This document shows, in pieces, positions 35,520 through 45,666 of a stretch of 64,000 nt of DNA. Both the position numbers and the translations under genes were made by a program. The notes beneath the pieces are model-generated. The model searched no databases. It worked only from the letters and a program-made list of their open reading frames with translations, and had not been told where the DNA came from. The stretch is from Thiothrix subterranea (GTDB lineage: Bacteria > Pseudomonadota > Gammaproteobacteria > Thiotrichales > Thiotrichaceae), in NCBI RefSeq assembly GCF_030930995.1, contig NZ_CP133217.1:1302001-1366000 (forward strand), given 5' to 3'. The first letter of the stretch is position 1. Each line of letters begins with the position of its first letter.

Positions 35520-36743
35520 TTAAGCCGTGTACAGCAAAAATGGCTCACGGGTGGCTTCCCATGCTTGTTCGTCGGGCAGGGTGAGCGCATCCAAATCCGC
35601 TGGGGTGGCTTGCGGGTCATCCACCCATTCGCGCAGCAAGGTGGAGCCGTTGATCACGTCAATTGCCAGCTTGCCGAATTCGTATTCGTAAGGGAAATCC
35701 CGCCACAGCGGATAATCAGGGTACAACTGACGGATGGCTTTGAACGCCAACGCTTGCACGCGCCAAGGGCGGAACGCGGCGTGGTCGTAATGCGGCGCTT
35801 CGACGTGGATTTGCACCCCCGCACACAGTTTGCCCGCGTGTTTGTGGAAGGTGGGTTCAAACCAGCATTCGCGCAGGATACAGCCCTGTAACCATTGCGG
35901 AGCCAGAGCTTGCATGGTTTTGATAACTGCTCGTGCATCCATATCCGGTGCGCCGAAGAGTTCTAACGGGCGGGTCGTACCGCGTCCTTCCGAGAGGGTT
36001 GTGCCTTCCAGCATGACGGTTCCGGCGTAACAACGCGCCATCGACAGGTTCGGGGCATTGGGGCTGGGGTTGATCCATTCACGCTCACCCAGTGGCCAGC
36101 CGTAGCCGTTTGCCCGTTCTGGTTGCCAGCCTTCCATGCCGATCACGCGGTATTCGAGATTGAGTTTGAGTTCGTGGATAAACCATAAGCCCAGTTCGCC
36201 CATCGTTAAGCCGTGACGCATGGGCATTGCGCCTGCGCCGACGAAACTTTCCCAGCCAGCACGCAAGGTTAAGCCTTCGACGGGGCGACCGGCAGGGTTG
36301 GGGCGATCGAGTACCCACACGCTGTTGCCGTGTTGTTCGGCAGCTTCCAGCACGTAACGTAAGGTGGTGATGAAGGTGTAAATGCGGCAACCCAAGTCCT
36401 GCAAATCCACCAGCAAGACGTCAAAGGTATCCATCATCGCGGCGGTCGGGCGGCGCACCTCCCCGTACAGGCTGAAAATCGGAATACCGTGTTGCGGGTC
36501 GATGACATCGGGCGATTCCATCATATTGTCTTGCTTGTCGCCTTTAATGCCGTGTTGCGGGCCGAACGCGGCGGTGAGGTGAATGTCCGGCAACGCGGCG
36601 AGTGCATCCAGCGAATGGGTCAAGTCGGTGGTGACAGAGGCAGGGTGCGCGAGCAGGGCAACCCGTTTGCCGTGCAAGGGGGCGCGAAGGCTGGCATCGT
36701 TTAGAAAGCGGTCAAGACCAAATTGCATGTACAAATCCGTCAT
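35520..36743 (-). CDS. namZ: DUF1343 / NamZ-type exo-beta-N-acetylmuramidase
   Basis: 407 residues. RVALLAHPASVT, AAFGPQHGIKGDKQDNM, VDLQDLGCRIYTFITTLRYVLEAA, VWVLDRPNPAGRPVEG and TLSEGRGTTRPLELFGAP are the hallmark motifs of the DUF1343 family, now known as NamZ exo-muramidases that release MurNAc in peptidoglycan recycling. No signal peptide, so cytoplasmic here. Starts at 36743 or 36728; it overlaps the DOMON-like gene upstream. Likely in one transcript with it. Confidence 0.88.
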   Translation of the reverse strand: MTDLYMQFGLDRFLNDASLRAPLHGKRVALLAHPASVTTDLTHSLDALAALPDIHLTAAFGPQHGIKGDKQDNMMESPDVIDPQHGIPIFSLYGEVRRPTAAMMDTFDVLLVDLQDLGCRIYTFITTLRYVLEAAEQHGNSVWVLDRPNPAGRPVEGLTLRAGWESFVGAGAMPMRHGLTMGELGLWFIHELKLNLEYRVIGMEGWQPERANGYGWPLGEREWINPSPNAPNLSMARCYAGTVMLEGTTLSEGRGTTRPLELFGAPDMDARAVIKTMQALAPQWLQGCILRECWFEPTFHKHAGKLCAGVQIHVEAPHYDHAAFRPWRVQALAFKAIRQLYPDYPLWRDFPYEYEFGKLAIDVINGSTLLREWVDDPQATPADLDALTLPDEQAWEATREPFLLYTA

Positions 36744-37269
36744 TATGGTGAAAGTCCGGGCGCGTGGCGGGATGCTGCAATGCCCAGTAGGACTTTTCGC
36801 CGCTGGTGGTTTCCAGCACCGCTGTTATCCCCAGTTGCCAAGGCTGTTGGGCGCAATTGTCGGGTAAATCAGCGCTGGTAAGCAAGGTTTCCAACACGAA
36901 TTCATTGCCGTGTACTGCGGTACTGATCACGGGCGGCTGTTGTGCTTGCCATGCCAACCGTTCCCGATAAGCACTGAATGCATACGCTGCCCATTGGCTC
37001 GAAGGCGAAAAGTTGAACTCATGATAATGGTTTTCACCCAATACGCGAATGAATGTTTCAAAGCAGGTGTGTTCCCACAAGCCATCGGTGGCGGTCGGGG
37101 CTTGCGGGCGGGGAATGTTGAGTGCGGTGAGTGTGCCGCTGAGGGTGTAGCGCAGGTGTAAACAGCTTGCGCTGGGTGTTATTTGCACCTGCAAGGCATC
37201 GACGGCAGGGCAGGGGGTGCTGGGGTGGCAATGCAGGCTTAGCACGGCGGGCAACTCAGGCGAATGCAA
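36712..37269 (-). CDS. DOMON-like domain protein
   Basis: 185 residues. LHLRYTLSGTLTALNIPRP, GLWEHTCFETFIRVLGENHYHEFNFSPSSQWAAYAF is the signature of the DOMON-like beta-sandwich family. No signal peptide is evident. Related proteins may bind haem or sugars, but no ligand residue can be assigned here. It overlaps the hemerythrin gene upstream by 14 bp and the NamZ gene downstream by 32 bp or less, so the three form a minus-strand operon. Confidence 0.78.
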   Translation of the reverse strand: MHSPELPAVLSLHCHPSTPCPAVDALQVQITPSASCLHLRYTLSGTLTALNIPRPQAPTATDGLWEHTCFETFIRVLGENHYHEFNFSPSSQWAAYAFSAYRERLAWQAQQPPVISTAVHGNEFVLETLLTSADLPDNCAQQPWQLGITAVLETTSGEKSYWALQHPATRPDFHHNDGFVHAIWS

Positions 37270-37690
37270 GCACGCCGCCTTTGTCCTGATGCATTTTCAG
37301 GAAACGCGCGGTGATCATGTCCATCGTGGCAATGTGTTGTTGCAACCAAGCGGGCAATTCGGTTTCGAGATAATGGCGTAAGGCGGGCAGGTCGCGGCTG
37401 GCTTTCCAGTGGTCGAACGCGCTGGTCATGGCGCTGAGGGCGAGGTCGTGTTCATCTTTGTGTACCGGGTAAGGGCGGAATTCGATGATCAGCATATTGC
37501 GGTTTTTTTGCTCGAAATGCGCGGTGGTGTGGTGGAGCAGTGCGTCGAGGTGTGCGTCGATGCTGGCGGTATCCGGCGTTGCCTGTGCCAGCAAGTTGTA
37601 AAGATTGTTGAGCATGACCCGCTCTTCTTCGTGGAGTTGGGTCATGGCGGGGATTTCCTGTGGCATGAAAGCGTTGTCAGCAATGTGCAT
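37256..37690 (-). CDS. Hemerythrin-like protein
   Basis: 144 residues, helical. HLDALLHHTTAHFEQKNRNML supplies HxxxH...E ligands; HKDEHDLALSAM and LPAWLQQHIATMD supply the remaining His/Asp pattern (HxxxH, HxxxxD) of an O2-binding non-haem diiron four-helix bundle. The start at 37690 has AGGAA upstream; the longer frame adds an out-of-family stretch. It may bind O2 or act as an iron/redox sensor; the role is unknown. Confidence 0.8.
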   Translation of the reverse strand: MHIADNAFMPQEIPAMTQLHEEERVMLNNLYNLLAQATPDTASIDAHLDALLHHTTAHFEQKNRNMLIIEFRPYPVHKDEHDLALSAMTSAFDHWKASRDLPALRHYLETELPAWLQQHIATMDMITARFLKMHQDKGGVLAFA

Positions 37691-37882
37691 GGTGAGGTTG
37701 TTCCTGATAAAGCGATGGACGCAAAGTGTGATGTAGCGGGATGGGAATTTCAATTATCCTTAATTTGCCGATTGCGCTAATGTTAAAATCGCGGATTAAC
37801 TACTTTGCAAATCGCGGAACTTTTATTGTCAAAATCGCGGGTGGTCTATGGTATAAAGTCTAAAAGACTCAGGATACTCACT

Positions 37883-39142
37883 ATGCCCCAGTTTCAATAT
37901 TCCCGCTGGCAACAACACATCATCAGTAAAGCGCTGCAATCCCGCCGTGTGCTGGTATTAGCTGGCTCGCGCCAATGTGGGAAAACCACGCTTGCCCGCG
38001 CGATTGCTACCGATGTAACGGTTTACCGCACTCTGGACGACACCACATTGCTGGCAGCTGCGCTAAGCGACCCGCACGGTTTTGTCCGGCACGGCGATAA
38101 TCTGATGATTATTGACGAGGTGCAAAAAGCCCCCGTGCTATTGCCAGCCATTAAGCAGGATGTGGATGTTCAGCAATTGCCGGGGCGCTTCCTGCTGACT
38201 GGCTCTGCCAATATCCAAGCATTACCCGGTGTTTCTGAATCACTGGCGGGGCGGATACGCAAAATCCGCTTACGTCCGCTGGCGCAGGGTGAAATCAAAG
38301 GTGTGCCAGCGCATTTTCTGCCTAACGCTTTTGCAGAAACCTTTCTGCCCGATAGCAGCTTGCAGGCAACTGGGGAATATTCGCTGAAAGATCGCTATAT
38401 CCTGCTGGCATTGCGTGGTGGCTACCCGGAGGTGGTGCGCCAATCGGAGGAGCGCGAAGCGCGGCGCTGGCTGAACGATTACCTTAATGCTTTGCTAGAC
38501 CGTGATTTGCAGGACATTATTAATATCCGGCGGCGTGACAGCATGGTATTGCTGGTGGAAGTCTTGGCAGCATGGTCGAGCAAATTCATGGATATTGCGG
38601 GCATTGGCACGGGGTTAGCACTGGCTCGCGCCACTATCCAAACGTACATCAATGCGCTGGAAGCCTTATATTTGGTGGAACGGGTACGCCCTTGGACAAA
38701 AACGGATTACGAGCGCGTCAGCAAACAAGACAAACTGTTCATGACTGATACGGGCTTGATGGCGGCGGTATTACGCTGGCGTTTCGATAAGGTGCGGTTG
38801 GATGGTGAGAAAAACGGCAAGCTGCTTGAAACGTTTGTTTTCACCCAACTGGCAGCACAACGGGATGCGCAAGAAGACGACTATCAGCTTTACCATTACC
38901 GCGACCGCGAACAGCGCGAGGTCGATTTCATTGTCGAAAACGAAGACGGCGATTTGTTGGGTATTGAGGTTAAGGCGGGGTCAGCCGTCAGCAAGGACAG
39001 TTTCAAACACTTGTATTGGTTTCGTGATCATATGGCGAAAAGTAAGCGGTTTGTTGGGGTGGTGATGTATACGGGGGAGCATGTGGTGCCGTTTGGGGCG
39101 GGGATGTGGGCAGTGCCGATTAGTGTGTTGTGGGGAGCGTAA
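37883..39142 (+). CDS. DUF4143 AAA ATPase
   Basis: 419 residues. N-terminal AAA_14 domain with Walker A SRQCGKTTLARA near residue 36 and Walker B LMIIDEVQKAP; C-terminal DUF4143 with a PD-(D/E)XK-like segment (EVDFIVENEDGDLLGIEVKAG). These widespread single-gene ATPases are of unknown function and often lie in accessory regions with toxin-antitoxin genes, as here. The ATG at 37883 is selected over an upstream frame that adds 26 non-homologous residues. The 3' end overlaps convergent hipA by 23 bp. Confidence 0.85.
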   Translation: MPQFQYSRWQQHIISKALQSRRVLVLAGSRQCGKTTLARAIATDVTVYRTLDDTTLLAAALSDPHGFVRHGDNLMIIDEVQKAPVLLPAIKQDVDVQQLPGRFLLTGSANIQALPGVSESLAGRIRKIRLRPLAQGEIKGVPAHFLPNAFAETFLPDSSLQATGEYSLKDRYILLALRGGYPEVVRQSEEREARRWLNDYLNALLDRDLQDIINIRRRDSMVLLVEVLAAWSSKFMDIAGIGTGLALARATIQTYINALEALYLVERVRPWTKTDYERVSKQDKLFMTDTGLMAAVLRWRFDKVRLDGEKNGKLLETFVFTQLAAQRDAQEDDYQLYHYRDREQREVDFIVENEDGDLLGIEVKAGSAVSKDSFKHLYWFRDHMAKSKRFVGVVMYTGEHVVPFGAGMWAVPISVLWGA

Positions 39143-40328
39143 TCAGCAACGCATACAAGCGTTCCGCAATCGGCTCAAACCCCGCATATTGCTGCTGAAA
39201 ACGCTCCAACAGCGGCAGGTTTTGCTGAATAGCTTGTTCCACGGCTGCATCACTCGCCTCAATTTGTTGCGTATCAAGCAGGCAATGGTGGCGGGCAAAC
39301 GTGTGCAACACCTTACGTTTAGGCCAGCGTTTCGAGCCGGTCAGGGTCAATGCCATCGTGTCGTGCGGCAAATACGGAACGGTGCTAACCAGATCAAATA
39401 CCGGCGCTAGTGTGCGCGTCATCGCGGGTATTTCACCCACACGAAAATCTTGCAGCCGTGAATAAAGTACTCCAAGGTTTTTCAGATGCGCATCGCCATT
39501 TCTGATCCTGACATTGAGATAAGTGAGTTTGTAGAGGTCATGCAAGGCTTGCGCTTGGTGTGCGGCGGACACGAATTGACGGATGGTGTTGGCGCAACTT
39601 TCCAGCGAACTGTCGTACTTTTGTTTGGTGCTTTTGGCTTGCAGCACACAAAAATCTTCAAAGCCCAAGGCTTCGCCGTTGCTGTCAATGTCGAAACGCT
39701 GACTGATCAGCAGCTTGGCGTTGTCGCTGAGGTAACACACCGGTACGGTCAAGCCAGCATCTTTGGCAATGCTCATGCACAAGTATTCGTTGCAACCTAG
39801 GTGCGGGTAATCCTCCCCCCAGCTTTTGACGATGTAGTGTTCCAGCGGCAAAGTCAGATGCCCTTGCAGGTCGAGCAAGACTTTGGGTTGTACCCCAGCA
39901 ACACCGGATTGTTGGGCGTAACGTTGCAATAATTCACTGAATAGGTTGGCATCGGGGTTGTTCAGCAAGGCTTGCAGGGTTAAGGGCTGGTCAGTGGGAT
40001 GGTGCAAGGGCTGGTCGGCGAGTGCGTAAGCCATGCGCCCGATTTGGTGTGTGCCGAGAATGGTGAGCAGGGTCAGGTCGTCGCTGCCGTATTGCTTGGC
40101 GGTCATGCGCTCCAATGCTTCGCGCAATGCGCCTTCGGGCAGGTTCATCTGGAAAATGGGGTGCAATTGTGCGTAGCTGTAGCTTTCGTGGCGTAACGGC
40201 ATGGTCAGCGACAGCGCTTCGCGAGCATCGTGGCGGTAGCTGAAAACGTGGTGTTGCTGGCTGGCACTCAAGCGTCCGGTGGGTGCCGGTTGCGAACCGT
40301 GTCCGGTGTAAACGTCGACTTCAGCCAT
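39120..40328 (-). CDS. hipA: HipA-type serine/threonine kinase toxin
   Basis: 402 residues. MAEVDVYTG start, FQMNLPEGALREAL and ILGTHQIGRMAYA in the N-subdomain, and VQPKVLLDLQG / HYIVKSWGEDYPHLGCNEYLCM and ISQRFDID with the catalytic core YLNVRIRNGDAHLKNLGVLYS (Asp of the HipA kinase loop). HipA phosphorylates a translation factor and is neutralised by HipB. hipB overlaps the start by eight bases. Bacterial persistence type module. Confidence 0.9.
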   Translation of the reverse strand: MAEVDVYTGHGSQPAPTGRLSASQQHHVFSYRHDAREALSLTMPLRHESYSYAQLHPIFQMNLPEGALREALERMTAKQYGSDDLTLLTILGTHQIGRMAYALADQPLHHPTDQPLTLQALLNNPDANLFSELLQRYAQQSGVAGVQPKVLLDLQGHLTLPLEHYIVKSWGEDYPHLGCNEYLCMSIAKDAGLTVPVCYLSDNAKLLISQRFDIDSNGEALGFEDFCVLQAKSTKQKYDSSLESCANTIRQFVSAAHQAQALHDLYKLTYLNVRIRNGDAHLKNLGVLYSRLQDFRVGEIPAMTRTLAPVFDLVSTVPYLPHDTMALTLTGSKRWPKRKVLHTFARHHCLLDTQQIEASDAAVEQAIQQNLPLLERFQQQYAGFEPIAERLYALLITLPTTH

Positions 40329-40578
40329 GTTGTTGTGCCTTTAAATCGTCGAGCGTGGGTAAGCCGACATCTTTGGTGGTGAGGGTTTTGCCCAGCACCA
40401 TCAATACGCGCTCGACTTTGCGGATGCCAAGGTCGTTGAAATCGTTGCGTTCGAGTGCGCCGATGGTGGTGCGGTCGAGATGGCACAGGTCGGCAAGTTG
40501 TTGCTGGCTCCAGCCGCGTGCTTTGCGGGCGGAGCGGATGGTTTCACCGATGGCTGCTAACATGATGGTTATACTCAT
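40321..40578 (-). CDS. hipB: HipB-type antitoxin (HTH_XRE)
   Basis: 85 residues with a Cro/CI helix-turn-helix: IGETIRSARKARGWSQQQLADLCHLDRTTIGALERNDFNDLGIRKVERVL. It represses its operon and binds HipA. Two in-frame ATGs (40578, 40563) are possible and neither has a strong ribosome binding site. It overlaps hipA, as expected for a type II toxin-antitoxin pair. Confidence 0.88.
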   Translation of the reverse strand: MSITIMLAAIGETIRSARKARGWSQQQLADLCHLDRTTIGALERNDFNDLGIRKVERVLMVLGKTLTTKDVGLPTLDDLKAQQHG

Positions 40579-40631
40579 CAAAATAGGGATTTTTAGGATT
40601 ATTGATGAATATTTACATCTTTTCAAGCATG

Positions 40632-41093
40632 TTAAGAACTTGGGCTGTAGCTGGCTTGATCTTCGTGAATCGTATTCCCCTGCAACGCATACGGGCTGAT
40701 CAGCCTCACACCGGGAACGCCCTTGAAATCATCAACATTGGTAGTCAGGATGCTATAACCCTGCACCAACGCCGTCGCCGCAATTTGCAGGTCATGCACA
40801 TTCAAATTACTACGCCGCTGTTGCCCCAAGGCTTGCGCATACAATTCCGTATAGGTGCGTGCTACCTCGGTATCAAAATCCAGCACCGGAATGGTGTTGA
40901 GGATGCTTTCGGCGTAGGCGTGCCGGTGCATGTATTCCTCCGGGGTTTTGGCAAGCTTAACCCCGGCAAGCAGTTCTGATACCGTGATTGCCGCAATAAA
41001 CACCGGCTCGGTTTGCAACACCGGGATTGCTCCCAATTCCAGCCGCCCATTTTCAGCGTCAATGAAAACATTGGTGTCGATGATCAATCCCAT
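40632..41093 (-). CDS. vapC: VapC-type PIN-domain ribonuclease toxin
   Basis: 153 residues. The PIN acidic residues are visible in LIIDTNVFIDAENG, ITVSELLAGV, and LQIAATALVQGYSILTTNVDDF. Such proteins cut RNA, often tRNA or rRNA. Overlaps the antitoxin gene by 10 bp. A second TA module only about 10 bp from hipBA. Confidence 0.9.
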   Translation of the reverse strand: MGLIIDTNVFIDAENGRLELGAIPVLQTEPVFIAAITVSELLAGVKLAKTPEEYMHRHAYAESILNTIPVLDFDTEVARTYTELYAQALGQQRRSNLNVHDLQIAATALVQGYSILTTNVDDFKGVPGVRLISPYALQGNTIHEDQASYSPSS

Positions 41094-41365
41094 GCTGATG
41101 TCGGCAACGTTGCCGCCTCACGGATGGTGCGCAGGTCTTGGCTGAATGCGCGTTTTTCTTCCTGACTGAGACTATGGCGTTTCAACAACCTGTCCAAATC
41201 TGCCAAAGTTGCGCCATTGCTGATCACGGGAACAAGCTGCGCAACGTCTTGATTGCTGCGTGTAATGATCAGACGAGAGCGGGATACGCGCACCTGATCA
41301 ATGGCGGAAGCGAGATTCCGCGCCAGTTCGGTGGCCGAAATCCGGGGAGTGAGTAGGTTTGCCAT
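41084..41365 (-). CDS. Phd/YefM-type antitoxin
   Basis: 93 residues. TPRISATELARNLASAIDQVRVSRSRLIITRSNQDVAQLVPV is the Phd/YefM fold that binds operator DNA; the C-terminus (SQEEKRAFSQDLRTIREAATL) would bind the PIN toxin. The promoter is probably the AT-rich stretch at 41375-41415. Pairs with the PIN toxin that overlaps it. Confidence 0.85.
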   Translation of the reverse strand: MANLLTPRISATELARNLASAIDQVRVSRSRLIITRSNQDVAQLVPVISNGATLADLDRLLKRHSLSQEEKRAFSQDLRTIREAATLPTSAWD

Positions 41366-41472
41366 AGCGTTACCTCGAATACTGATTATTTGTATTATAC
41401 ATAAAATATGTATTTTGACGAGTAGGAATAATGTTCTTGCTCATGCCACTATTCAGCGCACACCTACCCGTC

Positions 41473-41492
41473 ATGGTGCAACCCCGCACCAT
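41473..41492. repeat. Small inverted repeat in the nqr upstream region
   Basis: ATGGTGC and GCACCAT flank six bases. It lies about 150 bp before nqrA in the 279 bp gap between the toxin-antitoxin genes and nqrA, and might be an operator or a terminator remnant. Nothing else with a clear signature is seen in that gap apart from AT-rich promoter-like sequence. Confidence 0.35.
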
Positions 41493-41644
41493 TAAAGTGC
41501 TGACACTATTTACGAAAAACCCCAAAAAACCGCATTATTTCCCATGTGCGCTTGCAACATTGTCGACATTTATTGATAATCCACCACTTCTAGCGTCTGC
41601 TTAGGGTGCGGGCGCATTTCCCCTCAAGAGCGTTGTTGCAGCAC

Positions 41645-42985
41645 ATGAAAATCACAAAAGGTCTGGATTTGCCCATTACGGGTAAGCCGGAACAAGCGGT
41701 TTATGCACACCCTGCCCCCCAGACGGTTGCCGTGTTGGGGCGTGACTTCCACGACTTGCGCCCTGCTTTGCAAGTTCAGGAAGGGGATCGGGTAAAACGT
41801 GGACAAGTTCTGTTCACTGACCGCAAGAGTCCGGGCGTTAATTTCACTTCACCGGGCGGCGGTGTCATCAAGGCGATTAACCGTGGGGCGAAGCGGGTGC
41901 TGAACTCGGTCGTCATTCAGTTGGATGCGCAGGAAGAGGCGGTCAGTTTTCCCGCTTATTCCCCTGAGCAATTGTCGACACTGGATGCCGATACCATCCG
42001 CCAGCAATTGCTGGATTCCGGGCAGTGGATTGCGTTCCGTACCCGGCCTTACAGCAAAGTCCCTAAAGCGGACAGCATTCCCACCGCTATTTTCGTGACC
42101 GCGATTGATACCTACGCGATGGCAGCCGACCCCTTGATCGTGATTAACGAACAGGCCGAAGCGTTTCGCAGTGGCTTGCAAGTGATTGCCAAACTCGCGC
42201 CACAAGTGTTTGTTAATCATGCGGAAGGGGCAACAATACCGCGTGTTGAAGCCAACCATATCCGTTACAACGGTTGGTCGGGGCCGCACCCGGCGGGTTT
42301 ACCCGGTACGCACATCCATTTCCTTGATCCGGTCAGTGAACACAAAACCGTGTGGCACATCGGCTATCAGGATGTGATTGCGATTGGCAAGCTTTTCACC
42401 ACCGGCAAGCTGTACGTGGAACGTATTATTTCGCTGGCAGGCCCCACCGTGTTAAAGCCACGTTTGCTGCGTACCCGTTTGGGCGCAAGCACCGACGATA
42501 TTGTGGAAGGGCAACTCGATTGCCAGCAATGCCGCGTGATTGCCGGTTCGTTGTTGGCGGGGTTCCGTGCAGCGGGTTGGAGCGCGTATCTGGGGCGTTA
42601 CACCGTGCAAGTGGCGGTGATTGCCGAAGGGCAGCCACGTTTATTCCTGCATTGGTTGAATCCGTTGCTCAAGCAGTTTTCCATCCTCAATGTGTTTTTG
42701 CGCCCGGATGTGCGGCACGCCAGTTTTGCGATGACGACCACGCAACACGGCAGTCACCGTGCGATGGTGCCGATTGGCAATTACGAAGAGGTCATGCCGC
42801 TGGATATTTTACCGACGCAATTGCTGCGTTCCTTGCTGGTACGCGACACGGTAATGGCGCAACAACTCGGCGCATTGGAACTCGATGAAGATGACCTCGC
42901 CCTGTGTACTTTCGTGTGTCACAGCAAATACGAATACGGCCCCGCGTTACGCGACTGCCTGCGGCTGCTGGAAAAGGGGGAATAA
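41645..42985 (+). CDS. nqrA: Na+-translocating NADH:quinone reductase subunit A
   Basis: 446 residues, the normal size. [20 protein letters not shown], the barrel-hybrid segment [32 protein letters not shown] and [18 protein letters not shown] fit NqrA, the peripheral subunit near the quinone-binding site. The ATG at 41645 begins the family N-terminus; the longer frame is not supported. First of six genes that oxidise NADH and pump Na+ across the membrane. Confidence 0.96.
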   Translation: MKITKGLDLPITGKPEQAVYAHPAPQTVAVLGRDFHDLRPALQVQEGDRVKRGQVLFTDRKSPGVNFTSPGGGVIKAINRGAKRVLNSVVIQLDAQEEAVSFPAYSPEQLSTLDADTIRQQLLDSGQWIAFRTRPYSKVPKADSIPTAIFVTAIDTYAMAADPLIVINEQAEAFRSGLQVIAKLAPQVFVNHAEGATIPRVEANHIRYNGWSGPHPAGLPGTHIHFLDPVSEHKTVWHIGYQDVIAIGKLFTTGKLYVERIISLAGPTVLKPRLLRTRLGASTDDIVEGQLDCQQCRVIAGSLLAGFRAAGWSAYLGRYTVQVAVIAEGQPRLFLHWLNPLLKQFSILNVFLRPDVRHASFAMTTTQHGSHRAMVPIGNYEEVMPLDILPTQLLRSLLVRDTVMAQQLGALELDEDDLALCTFVCHSKYEYGPALRDCLRLLEKGE

Positions 42986-42988
42986 GCG

Positions 42989-44209
42989 ATGACGGATAAA
43001 TTACGCCGCCTGCTCGACAAGGTTGAGCCGAAATTCACTAAAGGCGGTAAATATCACAAGTATTACGGCCTGTTTGAAATGGTCGATACGCTGCTGTACA
43101 GCCCGCCGAACCGCACCATTGGCGCACCGCATGTACGCGACGCGCTCGATTTGAAGCGGGTGATGGGCTATGTGTGGCTAGCAACCTTTCCCGTGATGTT
43201 CATGGCGTGTTTCAACACCGGCTATCAGGCGAATCTGGCGATGCAAGGCATGGGGCTGGAACACGCGGAAGGCTGGCGCGGCACGCTCATGGACATGATT
43301 GGCTACGACCCGAAAAGCTTTTTCGATAACTTTTTCCACGGCTTGCTGTATTTCCTGCCCGTTTACATGACCACGTTTATTGTGGGCGGGATTGCGGAAG
43401 TGGTGTTCGCGCTGGTGCGTGGGCATGAAGTCAATGAAGGTTTCTTTGTCACCTCTATCCTGTATTCACTGGTAATGCCGCCGGATATTCCGTTGTGGAT
43501 GGTGGGCTTGGGCATTTTGTTCGGGGTGATTATTGGCAAGGAAGTGTTTGGCGGTACGGGTAAAAACTTTATCAATCCGGCACTGGCGGGGCGGGCGTTC
43601 CTGTTCTTTGCGTACCCCGCGTTTATGTCCGGCGATGCGGTGTGGGTAGCGGTTGACGGTTATTCCGGCGCAACCACCTTGTCTGCGGCAGCGGCGGGTG
43701 GAGTGCAGGCGGTAACGGTGAGCTGGTGGGATGCGTTTATCGGGTTTGAACCCGGTTCTTTGGGTGAAACCTCCACATTGGCAATCCTGATTGGCGGGGC
43801 GTTTTTGCTGTTCACCAAGATTGCGAGTTGGCGCATTGTATCGGGCGTGATGTTCGGCATGGTCATGATGACGATTTTGCTGAATACCATTGGTAGCGAT
43901 ACCAACCCGATGTTTGCGATGCCTTGGTATTGGCATTTGGTCACGGGTGGCTTTGCGTTCGGGATGATCTTTATGGCAACGGATCCGGTGACAGCGGCGC
44001 ATACCGACACCGGACGTTGGTGGTACGGCGTGCTGATCGGGGTAATGGTCATCCTGATTCGCGTGGTGAATCCGGCATTCCCCGAAGGCATGATGCTGGC
44101 AATTTTGTTTGCGAATATGTTCGCGCCGCTGATGGATTACGGGGTGATGAAAGCCAATATCAAACGCCGCCTGAAGCGTCAAGCAGCCAATGCGGGGGCT
44201 AAATCATGA
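42989..44209 (+). CDS. nqrB: Na+-NQR subunit B
   Basis: 406 residues, membrane protein. [20 protein letters not shown] at the N-terminus; [20 protein letters not shown]; and [13 protein letters not shown], with the SGAT threonine that carries covalently bound FMN. It contains the riboflavin and quinone-binding regions of the pump. Starts 3 bp after nqrA. Confidence 0.96.
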   Translation: MTDKLRRLLDKVEPKFTKGGKYHKYYGLFEMVDTLLYSPPNRTIGAPHVRDALDLKRVMGYVWLATFPVMFMACFNTGYQANLAMQGMGLEHAEGWRGTLMDMIGYDPKSFFDNFFHGLLYFLPVYMTTFIVGGIAEVVFALVRGHEVNEGFFVTSILYSLVMPPDIPLWMVGLGILFGVIIGKEVFGGTGKNFINPALAGRAFLFFAYPAFMSGDAVWVAVDGYSGATTLSAAAAGGVQAVTVSWWDAFIGFEPGSLGETSTLAILIGGAFLLFTKIASWRIVSGVMFGMVMMTILLNTIGSDTNPMFAMPWYWHLVTGGFAFGMIFMATDPVTAAHTDTGRWWYGVLIGVMVILIRVVNPAFPEGMMLAILFANMFAPLMDYGVMKANIKRRLKRQAANAGAKS

Positions 44210-45006
44210 AACTCGTGCGTCAATTTTTAGACTTACCCAATGACAGCAAAGTGAAAACCTACGGAGTAGCGTTATTGCTGTGTCTGGTGTGTTCGGTCGC
44301 CGTTTCCGCTGCTGCCGTGGCCTTAAAGCCCGTGCAAGACGAAAACAAGCTGCTGGACAAGAAAAAGAACATTCTGCAAATCGCTGGGTTAGCCAAACCG
44401 GGGCAATCGGTGGAAGATGCTTTCAAACAGGTGGAAGCCAAAGTGGTTGACCTGCAAACCGGCGCATACGTGGAAGGGATTGATGCCAACACCTTCGATG
44501 CGCGTGCGGCCTCTGTCGACCCCAAACAAAACCTGGTGCTGACGAAGGAGCAAGACATTGCCTCCATCAAACGCCGCGCCAAATACGCCACAGTGTATCT
44601 GGTGAAAGACCCGCAAGGTCAGGTGCAGAAAATTATCCTGCCGATCTACGGCTACGGTTTGTGGTCAACCCTGTACGGTTTTGTCGCGCTGAAAGGCGAT
44701 GCCAATACCGTAGTCGGTTTGGGTTTCTATGAACACGCCGAAACGCCGGGCTTGGGTGGCGAAGTCGATAACCCGCAGTGGAAGGACAAGTGGCCGGGCA
44801 AGCAGGTATTTGATGCCAACGGTAACGTTGCTATCCGCGTCACCAAGATGGCAGCGACGGAAGGCGAAAAAGCCACGCACGAAATTGATGCTCTTTCCGG
44901 TGCCACGCTTACCAGCAACGGTGTCAATAACCTCGTTAAATTCTGGATGGGTGCTGACGGTTTTGGCCCCTACCTGCAAAAATTCCGTAAGGGAGGTGAC
45001 GCATGA
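44206..45006 (+). CDS. nqrC: Na+-NQR subunit C
   Basis: 266 residues: an N-terminal membrane anchor and a periplasmic FMN-binding domain with [14 protein letters not shown], the SGAT-T motif for covalent FMN attachment, near residue 225. [18 protein letters not shown] is also conserved. The ATG overlaps the nqrB stop by four bases. Confidence 0.95.
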   Translation: MKLVRQFLDLPNDSKVKTYGVALLLCLVCSVAVSAAAVALKPVQDENKLLDKKKNILQIAGLAKPGQSVEDAFKQVEAKVVDLQTGAYVEGIDANTFDARAASVDPKQNLVLTKEQDIASIKRRAKYATVYLVKDPQGQVQKIILPIYGYGLWSTLYGFVALKGDANTVVGLGFYEHAETPGLGGEVDNPQWKDKWPGKQVFDANGNVAIRVTKMAATEGEKATHEIDALSGATLTSNGVNNLVKFWMGADGFGPYLQKFRKGGDA

Positions 45007-45665
45007 AATCTGAAACCAGCAAGGTTATTACGACCCCTTTGGTCGCCAATAACCCGATTACCCTACAAATCCTCGGCATCTGTTCCGCCTTGGCTGTCAC
45101 TAGCTCACTGAAAACGGCGTTGTTGATGGCGGTCGCGTTGACCACGGTAACGGCGTTTTCCAATGCTTCTATCAGTGCCATCCGCAACCACATTCCCAGC
45201 AGTATCCGCATTATTGTGCAAATGACCATTATCGCGTCACTGGTTATTGTGGTGGATCAGTTGATGAAGGCTTACGCCTTTAGCACTGCCAAGCAATTGT
45301 CGGTATTCGTCGGTTTGATCATTACCAACTGTATCGTCATGGGGCGGGCAGAGGCTTACGCCATGCAAAATCCGCCGGGGATGAGTTTCCTTGACGGGAT
45401 TGGCAATGGTCTGGGTTACAGCCTGATACTGATTATTGTGGCAGTCATCCGCGAATTGTCTGGTTCAGGGTCACTGCTGGGGTATGAAATTTTCACGCTG
45501 GTCAAAAATGGTGGGTGGTACGAACCCAACGGCTTGATGCTGTTGCCGCCGAGTGCGTTCTTTATCATCGGTATGTTGATTTGGGTTATCCGCACCCGAT
45601 ACCCGGAACAGTGCGAAGTTCACGACTTCAAGATTCATGAGAAACACGGACTGGGGAATCGCTGA
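45003..45665 (+). CDS. nqrD: Na+-NQR subunit D
   Basis: 220 residues, six helices. [20 protein letters not shown] carries the conserved Cys pair half (TNC) for the intramembrane Fe site shared with NqrE. ATGA overlap with nqrC. Homologous to RnfE, but the neighbouring genes identify the Nqr complex. Confidence 0.95.
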   Translation: MKSETSKVITTPLVANNPITLQILGICSALAVTSSLKTALLMAVALTTVTAFSNASISAIRNHIPSSIRIIVQMTIIASLVIVVDQLMKAYAFSTAKQLSVFVGLIITNCIVMGRAEAYAMQNPPGMSFLDGIGNGLGYSLILIIVAVIRELSGSGSLLGYEIFTLVKNGGWYEPNGLMLLPPSAFFIIGMLIWVIRTRYPEQCEVHDFKIHEKHGLGNR

Positions 45666-45666
45666 T

